The notes beneath the pieces were generated by a model. The model was given only the letters and a program-made list of their open reading frames with translations. It was not told the origin of the DNA and ran no database searches. The position numbers and the translations under genes are program-made. 64,000 nucleotides of DNA, from assembly GCA_021789995.1 (NCBI GenBank), contig JAJYIQ010000002.1, forward strand, positions 124,001 to 188,000, given 5' to 3'. Shown piece after piece: positions 55,684-64,000 of this stretch (its first letter is position 1; each line of letters starts with the position of its first letter). The stretch is from a bacterium (GTDB lineage: Bacteria > Patescibacteriota > Microgenomatia > UBA1406 > GWC2-37-13).

Positions 55684-56825
55684 TAGGGGGCGGTACCAAG
55701 GGTAACAGTGACGGTTTTAACCTCCTTGTTGCGGACGATTTTCAACTGTACCCGGTCGCCAACTTTCTTTTTGTTAATAAGTTGAGTCAATATCTGATCA
55801 TTACTGCCGTTGATTTTTTGGCCGTCGAACTCGGTAATTACATCCTCGGTCTGGATACCTGCCGAATCGGCAGGTGAACCCTGGACGACTTCGACGACGT
55901 AGGCTCCCTGAACCATGTCATTTAAAACAGCCGTTTGTTTATCAATCATTTTGTAACGGACGCCGATATATGGCTGTTCAAAAGTGTTGCCGTTTTTATT
56001 GAAATTATCAATCAAATTTTTGACGACGTTGACGGGAATGGCAAAGCCAATATTCTGTCCTCCCGAAGCAATGGCGGTGTTGATGCCGATAACCTGGCCG
56101 GCGGAATTAAGAAGCGGGCCGCCGGAATTGCCGGGAGAAATCGGCGCATCCGTTTGAATGACATTATCCAATTTTTCGACATAGCCTTCATAAGGCGACC
56201 CGGCGGTGATACCCCGACCCAGACCGGAAATGATTCCTTTAGTGACGGTATTGGTAAACTCGCCAAGCGGCGTACCGATGGCAATCGCCAGCTGCCCCAG
56301 TTCAAGATGGGAGGAGTCGCCGAGTTTGAGCGGCTTAAGACCACTGGCATTGATTTTCAAAATCGCCAAATCGTTCAGCGGATCACGGTAAATTTTATCC
56401 ACTGTATATTTTTTTCCGTCATTCGTCAATACTTGATAAGCGGCTGACGTATCGGAAACGACGTGCTTATTGGTGATAATCAACCCATCGGCGGATACGA
56501 TAAAACCGCTGCCGATATTTTGTTCGATATTTTGCGTCTGGCCGGGTACCTGCTGGAATGGCGAAAACGGGTTAAACGGATCGAACTGCAAAGAATTACC
56601 GGTAGTTGATGTTGTCTTTATTCCGACCGTGACAACCGACGGAATCGCTTCCTTGACGACATTGGTGATAACCGATTCCTCATAGACAACTGTTTGTTTC
56701 ACGGTTGGCGTGGATACGGTTGATGATAACGACGGCAAATTAATATTAGTAGACAAAAGATGGGTCGCTTGTCCGACATAAACAATCGCAATCAAAAGCA
56801 CCACCAAGATGATTAGTTTTTTCAT
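55683..56825 (-). CDS. HtrA/DegP-like serine protease with PDZ domain
   Basis: The 380-residue envelope protease has an N-terminal membrane anchor (about 4-19), a Ser/Thr-rich linker, then a trypsin-like domain with the triad His121 (TNKHVV), Asp152 (NDLAIL) and Ser234 (SPGNSGGPL). A single PDZ domain (about 285-375) contains SPADSAGIQTEDVITEFDG. It would degrade or refold damaged exported proteins. It starts on an ATGA overlap with the CtpA-like gene. Confidence 0.93.
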   Translation of the reverse strand: MKKLIILVVLLIAIVYVGQATHLLSTNINLPSLSSTVSTPTVKQTVVYEESVITNVVKEAIPSVVTVGIKTTSTTGNSLQFDPFNPFSPFQQVPGQTQNIEQNIGSGFIVSADGLIITNKHVVSDTSAAYQVLTNDGKKYTVDKIYRDPLNDLAILKINASGLKPLKLGDSSHLELGQLAIAIGTPLGEFTNTVTKGIISGLGRGITAGSPYEGYVEKLDNVIQTDAPISPGNSGGPLLNSAGQVIGINTAIASGGQNIGFAIPVNVVKNLIDNFNKNGNTFEQPYIGVRYKMIDKQTAVLNDMVQGAYVVEVVQGSPADSAGIQTEDVITEFDGQKINGSNDQILTQLINKKKVGDRVQLKIVRNKEVKTVTVTLGTAP

Positions 56826-58039
56826 TTATTTTTATTTAAAACAACTTCTATTGCTTTGTCAAGCTGGGCATCTTCCGCTCGGTTAAGGGTATTGCCTTCG
56901 GGAACTTTATTTTCGATACTGATATCGGGCGTAATTCCTTTACCGTTGATCCAATCGCCATTCGGCAAAACCCATTTGGCGACGGTGACGTGCAATCCGG
57001 CACCGTTTTTCAGATCAAGCGCTTCCTGGACAGAACCTTTACCGAAACTTTTCTCGCCGACTAATTTTGCCCGATTATAATCTCTCAAAGCTCCGGCCAG
57101 GATCTCCGACGCCGACGCCGACCCTTTATTAATTAATATTGATAACGGAATATTCTGAAGATTACCTGAACGCTCGGAGTAATAATCGTGGTTTCCGGTC
57201 GTTGTAGATTCCTGTTTGACAATTAATTTGCCCTGCGGTAAAAACTCGGAAGCGAGGTAAACCGCACTGTCCAAAAAGCCGCCCGGATTATCACGCAAGT
57301 CAAGGACCATTCCCTTGATTTGTTTTTTATCCCATTTGTTTTTGATATCGGTGACCGCTTTATCCCATTCGGCGTTGGTATTGTCGCCGAACTGGTTCAA
57401 TTTGAGAATGGCAACATTATTTTCATAAGACAAATCAACCGAGGAAACATTGATTTGATCGCGGACGATGGGGACAGTGATTTCCTTGCCGTTTCGGTCA
57501 AGAGTCAATACCACCTTTTCCCCTTTTTTGCCGCGGATCTTCAATACTGCCTGCGTCAGTGTCCAGGATTGAGTTGATTGGCCGTCGACTTTAGTGATGA
57601 AGTCGCCAGCTTTTACCCCTGCTTTTTCGGCGGGCGAGTTTTTTAACGGCGCGATAATGATGATCCGGTTGTCCTTTAATCCCAGCTGCGCACCGATACC
57701 CTCGAATTGGCCGCCCAGATCCTCTTTGGTTTGTTTATTTTCATCAGGCGTCAAGAAGAAGGTATACGGGTCGTCGACAGAAGAGACCATCCCTTTCAAA
57801 GCGCCGTAAAACATTTTTTTGGGATCGATTTTTTTCTTGTCGACATATTTTTGCTGAAGATCATTCCATGTCTGCCAAAACAGCCCGGAATCGAAACCGG
57901 CCGGCGCACCATTTAAGACCGGATAATTAACCGATCCGGGGAAATTAAAGCTTTTATACTCTCCCAACTTGTAGCCGATGCCGAATAAAAAAACGCCAAT
58001 CGACAAAAAAAGAAGAATACTGGTGATTTTATTGCTCAT
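56822..58039 (-). CDS. C-terminal processing protease, S41 family (CtpA-like)
   Basis: A 405-residue protein with an N-terminal membrane anchor (about 7-24), a PDZ domain with NSPAEKAGVKAGDFITKVDG (about 134-153), then the S41 catalytic core: LDLRDNPGG, the nucleophile in KGSASASEI (about 305-313) and the general-base Lys334 in SFGKGSVQE. It cleaves exported proteins near their C-termini. Coupled to the HtrA-like gene and to the unknown gene upstream by 4-base overlaps. Confidence 0.93.
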   Translation of the reverse strand: MSNKITSILLFLSIGVFLFGIGYKLGEYKSFNFPGSVNYPVLNGAPAGFDSGLFWQTWNDLQQKYVDKKKIDPKKMFYGALKGMVSSVDDPYTFFLTPDENKQTKEDLGGQFEGIGAQLGLKDNRIIIIAPLKNSPAEKAGVKAGDFITKVDGQSTQSWTLTQAVLKIRGKKGEKVVLTLDRNGKEITVPIVRDQINVSSVDLSYENNVAILKLNQFGDNTNAEWDKAVTDIKNKWDKKQIKGMVLDLRDNPGGFLDSAVYLASEFLPQGKLIVKQESTTTGNHDYYSERSGNLQNIPLSILINKGSASASEILAGALRDYNRAKLVGEKSFGKGSVQEALDLKNGAGLHVTVAKWVLPNGDWINGKGITPDISIENKVPEGNTLNRAEDAQLDKAIEVVLNKNK

Positions 58040-58728
58040 TCGTAAAAGTATATTGTACTATGTTCCCTATTGATTAAGCAATAGGGAAGTTGAAGGTCGA
58101 GAATCTTTTTGCTGTCGGCAATATTTTTTAATTGGGCAAAGGGCAGATTCGTTTGTTCATTTAAATGGGTCAGGGTAACAAAACCGGTAGCGCCGATCGC
58201 CTCGGCTTTTTGCTGCAGGTAACCAGTGATGGTTTCAGAAAAAAATATTTTTCCGTCCAGCCCGTCTTCGGTATATAATACTTTACCGCCAAAGTCGGCG
58301 GTCGATTTCTGCAGCGGAAATTCCCGGCTTTTTTTTAGTTCAACAGTAATTGTTTGCTTATTAACAGCGGAGATTTCTCCCCGGAAAAATGTTTTCTGGA
58401 CCATGTTGGCGCTTCCGGCGGTAACAATAATAATATTTCCGGTAGTGTGGTCAATTTCCTTAATTATGCCGGAAAATTTGCTTTTCATTTTTTTTGTCGA
58501 CAAAAGCCCTTTATTAATGCCGATCAAATCACCGATATTAACGGCATCGCCAACGAATTTACGCAGATGGTTGAATATTTTGGATGGAGCAATGCCTAAA
58601 TAGCTTGCGGCTTCGAGGGTAACGGTTATCGTCTCCTTTTTTTCCAGAAACGGCATGCCGATATCGACGGTTTGGCCGGCTTTCAGCAAACATTTTGCGT
58701 CATCAGGGATGGTAAGTGTTACCTGCAT
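58036..58728 (-). CDS. Unknown protein with a lipoyl-like barrel region
   Basis: A 230-residue soluble protein. The stretch VGDAVNIGDLIGINKG, followed by SKFSGIIKEIDHTTGNIIIV, has the turn-strand rhythm of biotinyl/lipoyl-like barrel domains, but no modifiable Lys motif is present. The C-terminal part (about 150-230) contains GKVLYTEDG and a possible small alpha/beta domain. Function unknown. First gene of the protease-exporter operon; a minus-strand TATAAT ends 7 bases before the ATG. Confidence 0.6.
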   Translation of the reverse strand: MQVTLTIPDDAKCLLKAGQTVDIGMPFLEKKETITVTLEAASYLGIAPSKIFNHLRKFVGDAVNIGDLIGINKGLLSTKKMKSKFSGIIKEIDHTTGNIIIVTAGSANMVQKTFFRGEISAVNKQTITVELKKSREFPLQKSTADFGGKVLYTEDGLDGKIFFSETITGYLQQKAEAIGATGFVTLTHLNEQTNLPFAQLKNIADSKKILDLQLPYCLINREHSTIYFYE

Positions 58729-58735
58729 GAATTAG

Positions 58736-58741
58736 ATTATA
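58736..58741 (-). promoter_or_regulatory. -10 box for the protease-exporter operon
   Basis: A perfect TATAAT (read on the minus strand) lies 7 bases before the ATG at 58728, in the 18-base gap behind rpsR. It gives a leaderless start. Confidence 0.55.
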
Positions 58742-58746
58742 GCACG

Positions 58747-58953
58747 TTAACGTAGACCCTGATAGGAGACGTAAGGAAGCATGGCCAGATAACGGGCATA
58801 TTTGATTTCTTTGGTCAGTTTTCGCTGATGTTTGGCACACAAATTTGACTTTTCCCGGTTGACGATTTTCTTCCGGGGTGACAAAAATTTTTCCAAGTTA
58901 TCCAAGTCTTTAAAACTCGGCTCTGTTTTATATTGGCAAAAAAAACACTTCAT
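58747..58953 (-). CDS. rpsR: Ribosomal protein S18
   Basis: The 68-residue protein has an N-terminal CFFC pair and a later CAKHQRKL, a zinc-type S18. NREKSNLCAKHQRKLTKEIK and YARYLAMLPY are conserved family stretches. It closes the rpsF-ssb-rpsR cluster. Confidence 0.93.
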   Translation of the reverse strand: MKCFFCQYKTEPSFKDLDNLEKFLSPRKKIVNREKSNLCAKHQRKLTKEIKYARYLAMLPYVSYQGLR

Positions 58954-58985
58954 TCTTTAAAATCTGAAAATTAATAATTAAAACT

Positions 58986-59489
58986 TTAAAACGGTATGTC
59001 GTCGGGACTGATGTTTTCGTCGGCTTTCACCGGTTCTTCTTCGACAGTTTCTTGCGGTGTTTTCGGTTCGTTTGCGACCGCCGTCGGTTCAGCGGCAGTT
59101 GTCTCTTCGTTGGCAACCGGGCTTTTTTCCGCTGTCATTTCCGTTGCTTTTCGGCCATCACCAAAAACGATAAAATCATCAAGAACAATTTCGGTGATCG
59201 ACCGCTGCTGGCCGTCACGGCCGGTAAACGACCGGTAAGTGATCCGGCCTTCCAAAAAGACTTTCTTGCCTTTGGTCAACAGTTTACCGCAAAGTTCGGC
59301 CAGTTTTTGCCAGGCGACAAGCCGATGATATTGTGTTTCTTCTTTGGTTTGACCATCGTTAGTGGTCCAACTGCGATTGGTGGCAACTCCGAAAGTACAG
59401 ACAGCAGTACCGGCCGGGGTGTATTTCAACTCCGGATCACGCGTCAGGTTACCGATTAAAATTACCCGATTCAAAGAACGGCTGGCCAT
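58986..59489 (-). CDS. ssb: Single-stranded DNA-binding protein
   Basis: The 167-residue protein has an OB-fold with NRVILIGNLTRDPELKYTP, FGVATNRSW and YHRLVAWQKLAELCGKLL. A long acidic Glu/Ala/Thr tail ends in DENISPDDIPF, the tip that recruits repair and replication partners. It begins one base after the rpsF stop. Confidence 0.96.
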   Translation of the reverse strand: MASRSLNRVILIGNLTRDPELKYTPAGTAVCTFGVATNRSWTTNDGQTKEETQYHRLVAWQKLAELCGKLLTKGKKVFLEGRITYRSFTGRDGQQRSITEIVLDDFIVFGDGRKATEMTAEKSPVANEETTAAEPTAVANEPKTPQETVEEEPVKADENISPDDIPF

Positions 59490-59490
59490 G

Positions 59491-59751
59491 TTATTTTGTT
59501 AGCAATAAATATCTTAACAGCTTCTCATGGAAATTTAACCGGCGTTTCAATTCGGCCACTTTCGTTTGATCGACGTCCAATGTCCAGTTATAAAAATAGG
59601 CCGTATGATTCTTTTTTACCCGGTAAGCCAGGGTTTTTTGACCCCAATTTTCTTCCGAGTCAACTTTCACCGCTAACGATTCCAGCAATTCCTTAATTTT
59701 TTTTGACTCCGCTTCTTCAGACAGAAGGAAGGTTAATTCGTACTTAGCCAT
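59491..59751 (-). CDS. rpsF: Ribosomal protein S6
   Basis: At 86 residues this is a compact S6 without a tail: KYELTFLLSEEAESKKI, ENWGQKTLAYRVKKNHTAYFY and LKRRLNFHEKLLRYLLL. It binds S18, encoded two genes later. It is divergent from the GT-C gene, with only 37 bases between the two start codons. Confidence 0.93.
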   Translation of the reverse strand: MAKYELTFLLSEEAESKKIKELLESLAVKVDSEENWGQKTLAYRVKKNHTAYFYNWTLDVDQTKVAELKRRLNFHEKLLRYLLLTK

Positions 59752-59788
59752 AATTAGTTTTCTGCTAAGCTATATAATAATATTTGGC

Positions 59789-61339
59789 ATGCGAAAAATC
59801 AACTGGAAAAGAATATTGTCTTATTGCTGCATTGCTATATTATTGATATCTACCAGATTCGTCAATTTGGGTTGGGGACTGCCGTATCCGATGCACCCGG
59901 ATGAAAGAAATATGGCCGTTGCCATCCTGTCGCTCGCCAATTCGTTCAATCCCCATTTTTTCGCTTATGGGCAATTTCCGTTGTATTTGGCATATTTCCT
60001 GCTGCAGCTGTCGCATCAGCCGCTAAATTTTGTTAGCGCCACCCTCGCCCTAAGAATTATTTCTGCCGTTGCATCAATAATTAATGTATTTATATTATTG
60101 GAAATCCTGAACTTCCTGAATCATAAAGCCAAAATATTAAATCTGCTGGCGGTTACCCTGTTTATTTTCTCCCCTGCTTTCATCCAGCTTTCCCATTTCG
60201 GCACGACGGAATCATTGCTAATGCTTTTTTACTCGCTAATTATTTATGAATCCTTAAAACACAAACAGGATATTCTTTTTCTGGCTTTATGGTCGGGTTT
60301 GGCGGCCGCCACAAAAGTATCCGCTCTTATTTTTTGGATAGTGCCGTTGACGGTGATCACATGTCGATTCATTAATGAATCGGGGCGTCGGAAGGTTTTT
60401 GCTCAAATGATTAAATATCTTGAACTGTCAATGCTATTCGGAATAATATTTGCGCCTTACAATTTGCTCGCTTTTGACGAATTTCGCAATTCAATCAGTT
60501 ACGAATCGGCGGTGGCCACCGGCAGCATCCTCGTCTTTTATACCCGGCAGTTTGTCGGAACAATTCCGGTTTTATTTCAATTTACTAAAATATTTCCTTA
60601 TGCTTTAGGTTGGCCGGTAACGATACTGGCTATTTTAGGATTACTGGGTTTATCGTGGAAGTCAAAAGAATTTAATCTGCTGCGGCTGGCGTTTTTTGTT
60701 TACTTTATTCCCAACGCGTTTCTTTTTACCAAATGGACGAGATTTATGGCGCCGGTATTTCCGTTAATGATTTTGTTTGCTATCTTATTTCTTTTTTCTT
60801 TGTCATTTCGAGCAGCGTCGCCCTTATTAAAACGTTTTAAGGGATCCTTCGCTTCGCTCGGGATGATAGGAATGATAATTATTGTGATTATGGCGGTAAT
60901 TCCCGGTATTTTATATCTGCGCGTTTATCTCTACCCCAATGTCCGGTTCCAGGCGACGGAATGGATTGATAAGAATGTCCCGAAAAATTCCGTCATTCTT
61001 TCGGAGACGGCCAATGTAGTCGACGTGCCTTTCGATACCCAAAACTACCGTTATATTTCCTTTGATTTTTATGACCTGGACCAGAATTACGAGTTGCAGC
61101 AGGAATTAATGCGGGACATTAAAGCAGCCGATTATATAATTGTTCCCTCAAGAAGAGTATTTATGAACCATCCGGCAAACGAATATCCGAAATTAAATAA
61201 TTATTACCGTCAATTATTTTCCGGGCGGTTGGGTTTTAAGAAGGTGGCGGAATTCGGAGTAAATAAATCCGACGAGCAGGCGGAAGAAACGTTTTCCGTG
61301 TTTGACCACCCGGTGATTAGAATATACAAAAGGATATAA
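59789..61339 (+). CDS. GT-C family glycosyltransferase (ArnT/PMT-like)
   Basis: A 516-residue membrane protein with about ten helices. The first outside loop contains PYPMHPDERNMAVAIL, the acidic motif (Asp-Glu) that is catalytic in lipid-phosphate-sugar dependent transferases, then NPHFFAYGQFPLYLAY. The C-terminal 110 residues are outside, with ATEWIDKNVPKNSVILSE. A palindromic insertion (residues about 338-361) forms a basic loop between two helices. A TATAAT ends 10 bases before the ATG. Confidence 0.87.
   Translation: MRKINWKRILSYCCIAILLISTRFVNLGWGLPYPMHPDERNMAVAILSLANSFNPHFFAYGQFPLYLAYFLLQLSHQPLNFVSATLALRIISAVASIINVFILLEILNFLNHKAKILNLLAVTLFIFSPAFIQLSHFGTTESLLMLFYSLIIYESLKHKQDILFLALWSGLAAATKVSALIFWIVPLTVITCRFINESGRRKVFAQMIKYLELSMLFGIIFAPYNLLAFDEFRNSISYESAVATGSILVFYTRQFVGTIPVLFQFTKIFPYALGWPVTILAILGLLGLSWKSKEFNLLRLAFFVYFIPNAFLFTKWTRFMAPVFPLMILFAILFLFSLSFRAASPLLKRFKGSFASLGMIGMIIIVIMAVIPGILYLRVYLYPNVRFQATEWIDKNVPKNSVILSETANVVDVPFDTQNYRYISFDFYDLDQNYELQQELMRDIKAADYIIVPSRRVFMNHPANEYPKLNNYYRQLFSGRLGFKKVAEFGVNKSDEQAEETFSVFDHPVIRIYKRI
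60801..60870. repeat. Palindromic element inside the GT-C gene
   Basis: TGTCATTTCGAGC at the left and GCTCGGGATGATAGGA at the right are inverted ends, around a CCCTT-ATTAAAACGTTTTA-AGGG hairpin. It is translated in frame as a loop between membrane helices. Confidence 0.75.
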
Positions 61340-61356
61340 TGTGTTATCATTAAATT

Positions 61357-62100
61357 ATGAATAAGGAAAATTTCAAATATTTCTTCCTGTCCGTAATAGT
61401 TGTTTTAGCCGGTTTATATTTAATTAAGGCACTCGATATCTCCTATCCGCTGACCGTCACTTCCACTACAAAATCTTCGGAATTATCTGTCGTCGGCGAA
61501 GGAAAAGTTAATATCGTGCCGGATACGGCCTACGTCGATGCCGGCGTCACTGTCAACAATGCGCCGACAGTCGATGCCGTCCAGCAGCAGATTGATGCCG
61601 TCAATAATAAAATCGTTGATGCCCTGAAAAACCTGGGAATAAAAAAGGAAGATATCAAGACATCCAATTATTCCGTTACTCCCAATTATAATTATGAGCG
61701 ACAGACCGATACGATCTCCGGTTATAACGGCAACGTAACCGTTACGATTAAATTAACCAAGACTGATTTATCGGCTAAAGTGATTGAGGCGGTGACGCAA
61801 GCCGGTGCCAACCAGGTGGGCGGCGTCCGTTTTGCCGTTGACAATCCCGACAAATTCCGGGAACTGGCCCGCGACGCGGCGATCAGTAATGCCAAGGAGC
61901 AGGCGCAGAAACTTGCCAAACAGCTGGGAATCACCTTGGGAAAAATAACCAATATTGTCGAAGAAAGTCCGAGCCAGCTATCGCCGATTTACGGAGCACT
62001 GTCGGCCAAAGGGATGGGCGGCGGTGTGGCTGCACCCCAGATCGAGCCCGGCAGCCAGACGATTACTTCGGTCGTGACTCTTTATTTTGAGAAGAAGTAA
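61357..62100 (+). CDS. SIMPL-domain (DUF541) protein
   Basis: The 247-residue protein has an N-terminal anchor (about 7-25) and then the SIMPL domain: SELSVVGEGKVNIVPDTAYV, LGIKKEDIKTSNYSVTP, and ARDAAISNAKEQAQKLAKQL with the closing strand TSVVTLYFEKK. Family members are outside or periplasmic proteins of uncertain role, linked with stress. It lies 17 bases behind the GT-C gene, and its end overlaps the convergent ATPase gene by 38 bases. Confidence 0.92.
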   Translation: MNKENFKYFFLSVIVVLAGLYLIKALDISYPLTVTSTTKSSELSVVGEGKVNIVPDTAYVDAGVTVNNAPTVDAVQQQIDAVNNKIVDALKNLGIKKEDIKTSNYSVTPNYNYERQTDTISGYNGNVTVTIKLTKTDLSAKVIEAVTQAGANQVGGVRFAVDNPDKFRELARDAAISNAKEQAQKLAKQLGITLGKITNIVEESPSQLSPIYGALSAKGMGGGVAAPQIEPGSQTITSVVTLYFEKK

Positions 62101-63046
62101 AAATCTTTTTAATCACTTCCTCGATCGGTTCATCTTCGATTGTCACATCATTAAATTCGATTTCTTTTAGAAGATATGCGAGAATGCTGGCGATGTCTTC
62201 CTTTCTGACATTCAGTTTCAGAGTGGGAAAATCGTACTGGCATTTTATATCGTCGGGCAAATGGAACTTTTCCGGTAACAGATGATTGAGTATGATATTG
62301 ACTGTTTTTTCCTGGGAATATTTACTGATCAGCCTGGTCAGCTGGCCATCAAAAATGATCCGGCCATGATTGATGATGATGACCCGTTTGGCCAGGCGTT
62401 GGACATCCTGCATATAGTGCGATGTTAGAATAATTGTCGACTGATATCGCTCTTGATATTCCTTTATAAAATTAATGATTGTCGTTTGGGCAAAAATATC
62501 GAGACCGATTGTCGGCTCGTCGAGGAATAAAATTTTTGGGCGGTGGATAAGCGAATTTATCAACTCCACCCGCATCCGCTGGCCGAGCGACAGTGTTTTG
62601 ACAGGCTGGTTGATGAATGAGGAACAGTTCAAAAGCTCACATAGGTTGTCGACAGTCTGCCGGAAATGTTTTTTGTCAATGCCGTATACGGTGCGGGTCA
62701 GTTCAAAAGCGTCAGTCGCCGGTAATTCCCAGACCAGCTGGTTTTTTTGTCCCATGACAAAAGCGATCTGGCGCAAAAATTCCGGTTTTTTGTCGGAAGG
62801 CGTATAACCGAGGACTTTGATATCGCCGCCGGTCGGATACAGGATGCCGGATAAAATTTTCATCGTCGTTGTTTTGCCGGCGCCGTTAGGGCCGATAAGC
62901 CCTACCAGCTCGTTTTCCCCGATTTTAAACGAAATGTTATCGAGGGCAATGCTTTGTTTATACTGGCGGGCAAAGAAATCCCTTAACGGATTCCCCGATT
63001 TTATCGGCGTTCTATAAATTTTAGTTAAGTTCTGAACTTTAATCAT
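62063..63046 (-). CDS. ABC-2 transporter ATP-binding protein
   Basis: The 327-residue ATPase has Walker A LIGPNGAGKTTTMKIL, KTLSLGQRMRVELINSLI as signature, Walker B ILFLDEPTIGLDIFAQ and the switch His in LTSHYMQDVQ. A C-terminal domain of about 80 residues follows. It partners the two permeases upstream, as in COG4586-type systems of uncharacterised substrate. The ATG at 63046 has GGAGG nine bases ahead, within the permease stop; the frame could open earlier at 63055. Confidence 0.9.
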   Translation of the reverse strand: MIKVQNLTKIYRTPIKSGNPLRDFFARQYKQSIALDNISFKIGENELVGLIGPNGAGKTTTMKILSGILYPTGGDIKVLGYTPSDKKPEFLRQIAFVMGQKNQLVWELPATDAFELTRTVYGIDKKHFRQTVDNLCELLNCSSFINQPVKTLSLGQRMRVELINSLIHRPKILFLDEPTIGLDIFAQTTIINFIKEYQERYQSTIILTSHYMQDVQRLAKRVIIINHGRIIFDGQLTRLISKYSQEKTVNIILNHLLPEKFHLPDDIKCQYDFPTLKLNVRKEDIASILAYLLKEIEFNDVTIEDEPIEEVIKKIFTSSQNKESRPK

Positions 63047-63051
63047 TTTAG

Positions 63052-63834
63052 TCATCCTCCCCAACTTTGATATTTTTTCAGCGCATAATTCCATAACCAC
63101 AGAGAAAAGACGATAAAAATAACCGATACCGCCAGACTGTTGACAAATACCGGAACCGTCAGCAGACCAAAAAGCGCCCGGACCGGCACATACATCATGA
63201 TACCGACCGGAATGACAAAAAGCAAAAATGATCGCAGCGGCTCGCGATAGATATCAAGAGGCATCGAGACCATCCGGGTAAAATCGCGGTAAATCATCAG
63301 CGCATGATCGACCTCCGTCGTCAGTATTGCCAGGGCAAGGATAAGAATATGGAAGCTGGTGGCGATCAGCATGGCATTGATGATCAAACCGGAATAAATA
63401 AGAATTTTGCCCAATGAAAGACCGGGTAATTTACCGATAAAATAAATCAACAAAAAAAGATAAGGAAAAATCAGGACTGCATCCAAAATATCCACGCCGC
63501 CGACAAGGATGCGCAGGAAAGGATGATACGGTTTTAAAAGTACCGAATCGAATTCCGCCGACACCACCAGCTGCCGGAAGCGATAGACTTCCCGGAAAAG
63601 GAGTTGGGCCAGGCTATCGATAAGATTGAATGTCAGAAAAAAAACGATTGTTTGGTCAAGATTATAGCCGGCCAACAGTTTGGTTCCTTTGACAAGATAA
63701 TAAATAAATAAAAAATAAATAACGAAACGGATAATTTTTCCGATCAGAAAAAAAATGACACCCGTTGGCTGTTGGAACGTGGTTTTTATGCTAAACAGGG
63801 TTAATAACCAAAAAATATTCAGGCTGCGTTTCAT
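63052..63834 (-). CDS. ABC-2 transporter permease
   Basis: A 260-residue membrane protein with about six helices. FQQPTGVIFFLIGKIIRFVIYFLF lies near the start and EFDSVLLKPYHPFLRILVGG in the middle, typical of the ABC-2 permeases that come in pairs with COG4586-type ATPases. The ATG at 63834 is one base past the stop of the upstream permease; a longer frame from 63882 would overlap that gene. Its end GGAGGA supplies the ribosome-binding site of the ATPase. Confidence 0.85.
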   Translation of the reverse strand: MKRSLNIFWLLTLFSIKTTFQQPTGVIFFLIGKIIRFVIYFLFIYYLVKGTKLLAGYNLDQTIVFFLTFNLIDSLAQLLFREVYRFRQLVVSAEFDSVLLKPYHPFLRILVGGVDILDAVLIFPYLFLLIYFIGKLPGLSLGKILIYSGLIINAMLIATSFHILILALAILTTEVDHALMIYRDFTRMVSMPLDIYREPLRSFLLFVIPVGIMMYVPVRALFGLLTVPVFVNSLAVSVIFIVFSLWLWNYALKKYQSWGG

Positions 63835-63835
63835 A

Positions 63836-64000
63836 TTATCTTCCGTACGCCGAATAATTTCTAATGCCATTTTTCCAGACAATCAGCATAATCCGGTATA
63901 AAAGGATACACCAGATTAAGCTTATAATAATCGGCCAGATGAGTGACGAAGAAACGCCGCTGATGAAAATTTTACTGGGAAAATAGACAAGATAGGGAAA
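63836..64000 (-). CDS. Second ABC-2 permease, C-terminal part
   Basis: Only the last 54 residues are in the window: a hydrophobic helix (SLIWPIIISLIWCILLYRIM), then VWKNGIRNYSAYGR and the stop. The ending with a basic-aromatic segment matches permeases of this paired family. The start is beyond the right edge. It is translationally coupled to the next permease. Confidence 0.75.
   Translation of the reverse strand, partial: FPYLVYFPSKIFISGVSSSLIWPIIISLIWCILLYRIMLIVWKNGIRNYSAYGR

Overview
The window looks like a chromosomal piece from an uncultured, reduced-genome bacterium, most likely of the Candidate Phyla Radiation (Patescibacteria, Microgenomates-like). This is inferred from tight gene packing, very short or overlapping gene junctions, many starts placed directly behind a -10 box, small or truncated housekeeping proteins (a release factor without its first domain, a flavokinase without its FAD-synthetase half) and a large surface-glycan gene load. 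No rRNA, tRNA, CRISPR array or transposase was seen.

Layout. (1) About 1-7.9 kb: two membrane proteins on the minus strand, then a plus-strand CDP-sugar operon (glucose-1-phosphate cytidylyltransferase, CDP-glucose dehydratase, SDR enzyme, split transketolase, [2Fe-2S] 3-dehydrase, RmlD-like reductase). (2) About 7.9-27.6 kb: a long minus-strand array of glycosyltransferases, methyltransferases, a sugar C-methyltransferase, a PLP aminotransferase, a CDP-alcohol phosphotransferase and two giant membrane proteins. The left part, to about 19.9 kb, is visibly AT-rich; the right part is not, and the change falls inside one glycosyltransferase gene. (3) 27.6-33.9 kb: a TMTC-like membrane protein with TPR repeats, a B12-type radical SAM enzyme, two GT2 enzymes and a flippase. 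(4) 33.9-42.3 kb: a methyl-cycle block (PfkB kinase, SAH hydrolase, SAM-type riboswitch, small unknown protein, metK), a flavin block (FMN riboswitch, EamA transporter, stand-alone riboflavin kinase), then pyk and lepA. (5) 42.2-53 kb: miaA, folD, gyrA, ppa, gyrB, rplL, rplJ, rpmE, a small membrane-anchored protein, truncated prfA, hisS. (6) 53-59.8 kb: rpsF-ssb-rpsR followed by an unknown protein, a CtpA-like protease, an HtrA-like protease, an unknown protein and an ABC exporter. (7) 59.8-64 kb: a GT-C transferase, a SIMPL-domain protein and an ABC-2 transporter whose second permease runs off the window.

How the genes fit together. The left half would make, decorate and export a surface polysaccharide that probably carries deoxy or branched sugars. 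The middle provides methyl-donor recycling, which suits a locus with seven or more SAM-dependent methyltransferases, and salvage of riboflavin. The right half is translation, topology and envelope-protease housekeeping.

The points most worth following up are the CDP-deoxysugar operon containing a split transketolase, the FMN-riboswitch salvage module, the recurrent leaderless promoter layout, the in-frame palindromic insertions, the shortened RF1, and the compositional break inside a glycosyltransferase gene. Functions come from reading motifs only; no database search was run.
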